Shown: positions 58,430-64,000 of the stretch, in pieces
How positions within the stretch are numbered: the first letter of the stretch is position 1
How the letters are laid out: each line of letters opens with the position of its first letter
Assembly (NCBI GenBank): GCA_028671895.1
Contig: JAPMAC010000207.1
Coordinates: 6,324,001 to 6,388,000 of the forward strand
Reading direction: 5' to 3'
From: Oenanthe sinensis
Lineage: Eukaryota > Streptophyta > Magnoliopsida > Apiales > Apiaceae
DNA length: 64,000 nt
Notes under the pieces: generated by a model
What the model was told of the DNA's origin: nothing
Databases searched by the model: none
Seen by the model: the letters and a program-made list of their open reading frames with translations, nothing else
Program-made: the position numbers and the translations under genes

Positions 58430-58740
58430 CGATTGTTATACATACAGGAATGTACGTTTTAATCAATTGATAAAATAAGTAATCAACGGCTAGATTTTTG
58501 TACAGGTCGATTGATGACATGGACCCCTTTAAATTCTAGGTCATCGATTGATAAATTGCTTATCCATCGACAGGTACAATTATCCATCGATAGACAAATA
58601 TATCATTGATTGATATATTTATCTGTCGATAGTTACCCCTATCCATCGATAAACAAATATATCATCAATTGATATATTTATCTGTCGACAGCTCCAATAA
58701 TATCCATTGATATGTAAAATATTTATCAGATGATTATTGA
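58430..58740 (-). repeat. E4 motif cluster and 59-bp tandem in the pol/extra-ORF spacer
   Basis: Two 59-61-bp units start TATCCATCGATA at 58581 and 58640, with a broken third at 58701. Each contains ATCCATCGATA and TTGATATATTTATCTGTCGA. Further E4 words at 58427-58560. Non-coding: lies between pol stop (58812) and the putative promoter. Confidence 0.88.
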
Positions 58741-58811
58741 AGAATCAATAATTTAACATAGTCAATGGCTACATGTAATATAAATACATAACTTGTCAGA
58801 CATTTAAAGGA

Positions 58812-61800
58812 TTAGATATAATTAAGCATACCTAAATCACAGACCAATCTATTGAAGGTAGATTCATCTAATGATTTGGTAAAAATGTCTGCAAGTTGTC
58901 TTTCACTAGGGACAAAATGTAATTCAACTGTACCATTCATTACATGTTCCCTAATGAAGTGATACCTTATGTCAATGTGCTTGGTTCTGGAATGTTGTAC
59001 AGGATTTTCTGTTATAGCAATGGCACTTGTATTATCACAGAAAATAGGAATCTTGTTCAAGTTGAACCCATAGTCAAGTAGTTGATTCCTCATCCATAAT
59101 ATTTGTGCACAGCAACTTCCAGCTGCAATGTATTCAGCCTCTGCAGTAGATGTAGACACTGAATTCTGCTTTTTGCTAAACCATGAAACAAGCTTATTTC
59201 CTAGAAATTGACAGGAGCCTGTAGTGCTTTTTCTGTCAATTCTGCAACTTGCATAATCTGCATCTGAATAACCAATTAGATCAAATCCAGAATCTCTAGG
59301 ATACCAAATTCCAAGATTTGGAGTTCCTTTGAGATATCTGAATATTCTTTTTATTGCAATCAAATGAGATTCTCTAGGATCAGCTTGAAACCTAGCACAA
59401 AGACATGTAGTAAACATTATGTCTGGCCTACTTGCAGTTAAATAAAGTAATGAGCCAACCATACCTCTATAACTTGAAATGTCCACTTTTGCTTCCTTAG
59501 TGTTTAATTCAAGTCTAGTTGCAGTGGCCATGGGAGTTTTAGCAGAAGAACATTCACTTAAATCAAATCTCTTTAATAAATCAGAAATATATTTGGTTTG
59601 ATTTATGAAAATACCATCTTTAACTTGCTTGATTTGCAAACCAAGAAAATAGGTTAGTTCTCCCATCATGCTCATTTCATATTTACTCTACATCAACTTA
59701 GCAAACTTTTTACAAAGTTTTTTTATTAGTTGAGCCAAAAATAATGTCATCTACATAGATTTGAACAAGAATCATAGAGCCATTTACATTTCTATGAAAG
59801 AGAGTTTTATCAACAGTACCTCTTGTGAAGTGATTTTCAATCAAGAATTTAGACAATGTGTCATACCAGGCTCTAGGTGCTTGCTTCAATCCATAAAGTG
59901 CCTTGAGAAGATAGTATACAAATCCAGGATGAACAGGATCAATAAAGCCAGGAGGTTGTTCTACATATACTTCTTCTTCTAGCTCTCCATTGAGAAAAGC
60001 ACTTTTCACATCCATCTGATACACCTTGAAATTAGCATGAGCAGCATATGCTAGAAAGATTCTGATTGCTTCCAATCTTGCAACTGGTGCAAAAGTTTCA
60101 TCAAAATCTATGCCTTCTTCTTGTCACTGTACCAGATTCATCCATTTTGTTTCTGAACACCCATTTTGTACCAATGATAGACTTGTTCTTTGGTTTGGGC
60201 ACCAGCTTCCATACCTTGTTTCTTTCAAATTGATTCAACTCTTCTTGCATAGCAATTATCCAATCAGGATCATTCAAGGCTTCTTCAATCCTTTTTGGTT
60301 CTTCTTGAGACAGGAAGCTACTATACAAGCATTCATTTTGAGTTGCACTTCTAGTTTTGACACCATCATTTGCATCTCCAATTATTAATTCAAAGGGATG
60401 GCTTTTTGTCCATTTCCTTTGTTATGGTAAATTTGTCCTTGAAGATGATGCTTCATGATCATTGGAAGTGTTATGATCATTGTGATGTGATTGACTATTT
60501 GAGAACCCTCCCCCTGAGATGGACACTCTATTTGAAGATTGTTGAGCAGAGTTGATATCCATCGAATGATTATCAATTGATGTATTATCAGTTGATTGAT
60601 GATTGTCAACTGATAAGTTATCTGTTGATGCATTGACATCAATTGATGGGAGGATTCTAGGTACTTGAACTCTTGTGATTTCCACATCATCATCACTATC
60701 TTCAATATTACTTGTGGATTCATTTTCAAACTGCAATAGATTATGAAATCCTTCATCAAACAACCCTTGAATTTTCTTGTCATCAAAAACTACATGCATA
60801 GATTCCATAACAATGTGTAATCTAAGATTGTAGACTCTGTATGCTTTGGTTGTTATTCCATATCCAACAAATATAGCTTCATCAGCTTTGGCTTCAAATT
60901 TTCCTAGATTTTCACCTTGATTTCTCAGTACAAAGCATTTGCAGCCAAAGACATGAAGAAAGTTAACTGTTGGCTTCTTTTCTTTCTTTATCAATTGATA
61001 TGGAGTTTTGCCTTGAAGTTTATTGATCATGGAAATATTTTGAATGTAACAAGCAGTATTTATTGCTTCTGCCCAGAAGTATGTAGGAAGTTTTGCTTCT
61101 TCTAACATAGTTCTAGCAGCTTCAATCAAGGTCCTATTTTTCCTTTCAACTACTCCATTTTGTTGTGGAGTTCTTGGAGCAGAGAAATGATGAGTGATAC
61201 CTTTTTATTCACAGAATTCTCTCATGGTTGAATTCTTGAATTCAGTACCATTGTCACTTCTAAATTTCTTGACCTTCCATTCAGTGCCATTGTCAACATT
61301 CTTCACATGATTGATAATTAATTTGCTTGCTTCATCCTTAGAATGTAAGAAATATACCCATGAAAATCTTGTGAAGTCATCCACAATTACTAAGGCATAT
61401 TTCTTTTTGGCAATTGACATGATGTTGACTGGACCAAATAAGTCCATGTGCAATAATTCCAGAGGCTTATCAATTGATGATTCAGACTTTGACTTGAATG
61501 ATGCTTTTCTTTGTTTTCCCTTTTGACATGCATCACATAGTCCATCCTTGGTGAATTCCATCTGTGGAATTCCTCTAACCAGATTCTTTCTAACCAATAA
61601 ATTCATGGCTTTGAAATTCAAGTGGGCTAGTTTCTTGTGCCAAATCCAACTTTCATCTGTATTGACTTTGCTAAGTAGACATGTCATTGAATTTGCTTTT
61701 ACAGAGAGAAAATCAGCCACATAGACATTTCCTTTTCTTTCTCCAGTTAAGAGAATTTCACCAGATTCTTTGTTGGCTATGATGCATGATTCAGTTGTAA

Positions 61801-62071
61801 ACCACACACCATGACCATTATCACACAGTTGACTAATACTGAGCAAATTATGCTTCAATCCATCAACTAGTGCTACAGGTTCAATGATAACATTTTCTTT
61901 TGCAATTGAGCCATATCCCAGAGTAAAACCTTTGCTGTTATCTCCAAAAGTAACTCCTGGGCCAGCCTTTTCCACAAACTTTGTGAGCAGGGACAAATCT
62001 CCAGTCATGTGCCTTGAACATCCACTATCCAAATACCAGAGATTTTTCTTCCTGTTTCCCTTCACACACAT
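58812..62071 (-). pseudogene. pol: E4 pol, at least five lesions
   Basis: Order: protease (NLWYLDSGCSRHMTGD, about 61990-62045), GAG-pre-integrase, integrase (MDLFGPVN, RSDNGTEF, QNGVVERKNR), Ser/Asp linker with SIDNH/STDN tracts (60540-60660), reverse transcriptase (MDVKSAFLNGELEEEVYVEQ, YGLKQAPRAWYD, YVDDIIFGSTN) and RNase H (DYASCRIDRKSTTG, STAEAEYIAAG, YHFIREHV), ending with stop at 58812. Lesions: TAA at 61205, TAA at 60422, a small deletion with frameshift near 60115 that removes the RT start motif (RNKARLVAKGYSQ in E1), a frameshift near 59710 and TAG at 59688. The frame stays open upstream of 62071 to about 62100 without ATG, as in a fused pol. Confidence 0.9.
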
Positions 62072-62078
62072 AAAACAA

Positions 62079-64000
62079 TCAAGTTGCTTTTGGTACCCAA
62101 GTTGCCTTGGGTCCTCTTTTATTAGCTGCAGCTTGAGCCCCTGTTGTCAACTTAGGTTCCTTTTGTTTTGGTGGGTTTAAATCCACTTTATCTTTGGGAG
62201 TTGACTTTTGGGGCTTTGACACCTTAGAACTCATGGCATAATTTCCATGGATTTCATCATTTACATTAGGCATGTTCCATGGCACCAGGCATGTTCATAT
62301 TAGGATATGCAAAGAAGGGATTATACATGTATGGAACTTGTGCATAAGGCATATGAACATTAGGTGCAACCAAATTAGAAGACATGGCATTCATGAGCAT
62401 AGGATTGGTAAACATGGCATTTGCAGTCATGGCATGTATATTTAAATCATTTGCAGATATAGAATTCTTTTCACTTTTGCATTGCATGGACAAATGATTT
62501 ACACTACCACATTTAGCACATACCTTTCTAGGTGCATACATATCAGGAGTGTAATTATTGTGCTTATTTATGCCTACTTTACCATTCCTATTCTTTTTCT
62601 TTTTCTCAGACTTAGATAGAGTAATTTCCACAGGTGCTATCTTTTCTAATTTTTCTTTTAATTGTTTCTTGGATAAGCTACATATGTTGATCTTCTCAGT
62701 CTCAGTCTCAACTTGATTCTTGGTTTCCTTAACAAACTTAATAGGAGTGCTAAATTTGTTCTTTTTATTAGCCATTGATGAATTACTTGTCGATGGATGC
62801 TTATCGATTGATTCAGCATCAATCGATTGATAATCCTTATCAGTTGATAAAGGATTAGCAGTCGATTGATCTTTATCCATTGAAGTATCAGCCAATGACT
62901 TGCCTATTGATTTGGGGAGATCTCCTAGAGTATCTACACCCTGAACATCAATAATTTTTTTGGCAGTTTTAGCAGACCTATTCCATTTGCTAATGGTTTC
63001 AATTTCTTCAGCTAATTGTTCTTTCAACAATTCTTCTCTTTTCAAACTGTTTACTAGTTCATTCCTAGCATCCTTTCTTTCCTGCTTAAATCTTTCTAAA
63101 CAAACAAGTTCATTTTCAAGAAAAATATTTCTCTCAGTTAAGGCATCAATGGTGTTCTTTAACTTGAGATTTTCTTTGTTTAGAGATTTTAGAGTGACAT
63201 GCAAATTGTACAGTTCATTAGACATTTCATTAATAGTACTATTGCATTCCTCAGATGTAAGCTCGGAAAAGTTGGTAGCTAGTACCTGATTAGATGCTGA
63301 ACTAGCTTCTTCATCTTCATGATTGGCCATTAATGCAAGATTGACATATTCTTCAGAATCACTATCCTCAACAGCCCAGTCCTTCTCCTCAGTTACAAAA
63401 GCCTTTTCTTTTTGTTTTAAAAGGTCAAAGTATTTCTTTTTATAATCAATACCCTCATATGACTTTGCCTTTTCTTGTTTTGGCTTCCTGCACTCACTTG
63501 AGAAATGACCAGCCAATCCACAATTAAAGCATTTGAATTTAGATCTGTCAACCAGATTTTTATTTTGATTGTTGTTTCTAAACTGGGATCCAGGCCTGTG
63601 AGCATATGGATTCTTCTTGAATTTTAGCTTTAAAAATTTCCTTGTCAGAAATGCAAGGTGCTCATCAATCTCATCCAAATCATCCTGAGAGCATGTTTCA
63701 TCTTCTTCACACTTGCTCTTTCCTTTTCTCTTGAATGATTCTTCAACAGCATCACCAGCCATCATGACTGACTCTTCTTCATACCCATTTTCCTTCTTCT
63801 CTTCATTTCCCTTGACTACTAAAGCCACAGTTTTCTCTTTTCTTTGATTCTTCTCAATCTCTTCATCTTGTTGGATTTCCAACTCATATGTCTTGAGAAT
63901 ACCATAAAGTTTCTCCAGTGTAAAATCCTTGAAGTCCTGAGATTGTCTAATGGAAACAGTCATTGGTTTCCATTCTTTTGGAAGAGATCTAAGAAATTTT
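62079..64000 (-). pseudogene. gag: E4 gag, 5' end outside window, one frameshift
   Basis: Open from the window edge to 62266 with the zinc knuckle CFNCGLAGHFSSEC (about 63490-63535) and a second cluster CAKCGSVNHLSMQC (about 62485-62525). A long Glu/Lys/Asn-rich helical region lies between. At about 62270 the frame shifts by one; the continuation (62285-62079) ends in KATWVPKAT and a TGA, the same C-terminal signature as E1 gag (LVWVPITTN). The SID/STDK tract (62770-62900) is coded by the E4 motif. Pol starts in another frame within 10 bases. Confidence 0.85.

Larger units (their letters stand above)
52777..64000 (-). mobile_element. E4: SIRE-lineage copia element with a long extra ORF (5' end outside window)
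   Basis: From left: 3' LTR (52777-53894), polypurine tract, extra ORF (54074-58129), spacer with tandem repeats (58130-58811), pol (58812-62071) and gag (62079 to window end). The 5' LTR is outside. Inserted in G1 RT after GCATC (52772-52776), so it is the youngest layer of the nest. The E4 motif (ATCAATTGAT and near variants) occurs in the LTR, the spacer, the extra ORF, the integrase-RT linker and gag. The solo LTR at 8761 is the same family. Confidence 0.93.

Overview
The window is a plant (probably eudicot) intergenic region made almost entirely of LTR retrotransposons nested inside one another. Plant origin rests on plant-type primer-binding sites (complement of the initiator-Met tRNA 3' end), SIRE-lineage Ty1/copia proteins, a Tat-type Ty3/gypsy element with a second RNase H, GT-AG introns of 76 and 84 bp, and TATA plus CT-rich plant leaders. 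I found no host gene, tRNA, rRNA or CRISPR array. The species cannot be named from this sequence.

Layout (E = copia, G = gypsy). 1-5929: 5' part of E1 (minus), inserted in an older plus-strand LTR remnant (5930-6428). 6496-7201: scrap of a plant transposon-protein gene. 8761-9243: solo LTR with a perfect ATAAA target duplication. 10420-11480: dead reverse-transcriptase-like gene. 13500-16030: remnant of a Tat-like gypsy element with two minisatellites (G2). 16142-22860: 3' half of E2 (minus). 22861-39283: E3 (plus), split by the complete 13.4 kb element E5 (23561-36989, minus, target duplication GGTCA). 39284-46213: 3' part of E6 (minus), cut by the gypsy element G1 (46214-52776, minus), which is cut inside its reverse transcriptase by E4 (52777 to the window end, minus). 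Reading outward to inward, the nest is G2 > E2 > E3 > {E5; E6 > G1 > E4}. The missing halves of E2, E3, E6, G1 and E4 should lie to the right of the window, and E1's 3' part to the left.

The copia elements encode gag (capsid with CCHC knuckles) and pol (protease, integrase, reverse transcriptase, RNase H). In E2, E4 and E6 there is also a long extra ORF after pol, on the same strand, before the 3' LTR. The three extra ORFs share an N-terminal domain. In E4 and E2 the extra ORF is preceded by a short plant-gene-like leader, with a TATA box in E4, suggesting its own promoter. G1 carries a different accessory gene: an antisense, two-intron gene with a TATA promoter between pol and the 3' LTR.

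Most unusual pattern: each copia family has its own short repeat motif, different from its relatives'. The motif is clustered in the LTR and recurs in internal spacers, and in some families in the low-complexity linkers of Gag, Pol and the extra protein (E1/E3 TCAGAGTTT; E2 AGAGTCT; E4 ATCAATTGAT and ATCGATTGAT; E5 GTGTCGA; E6 TTGCGCC hairpins). A family-specific recognition code, possibly read by the extra ORF product, is the main hypothesis offered; it is inference.
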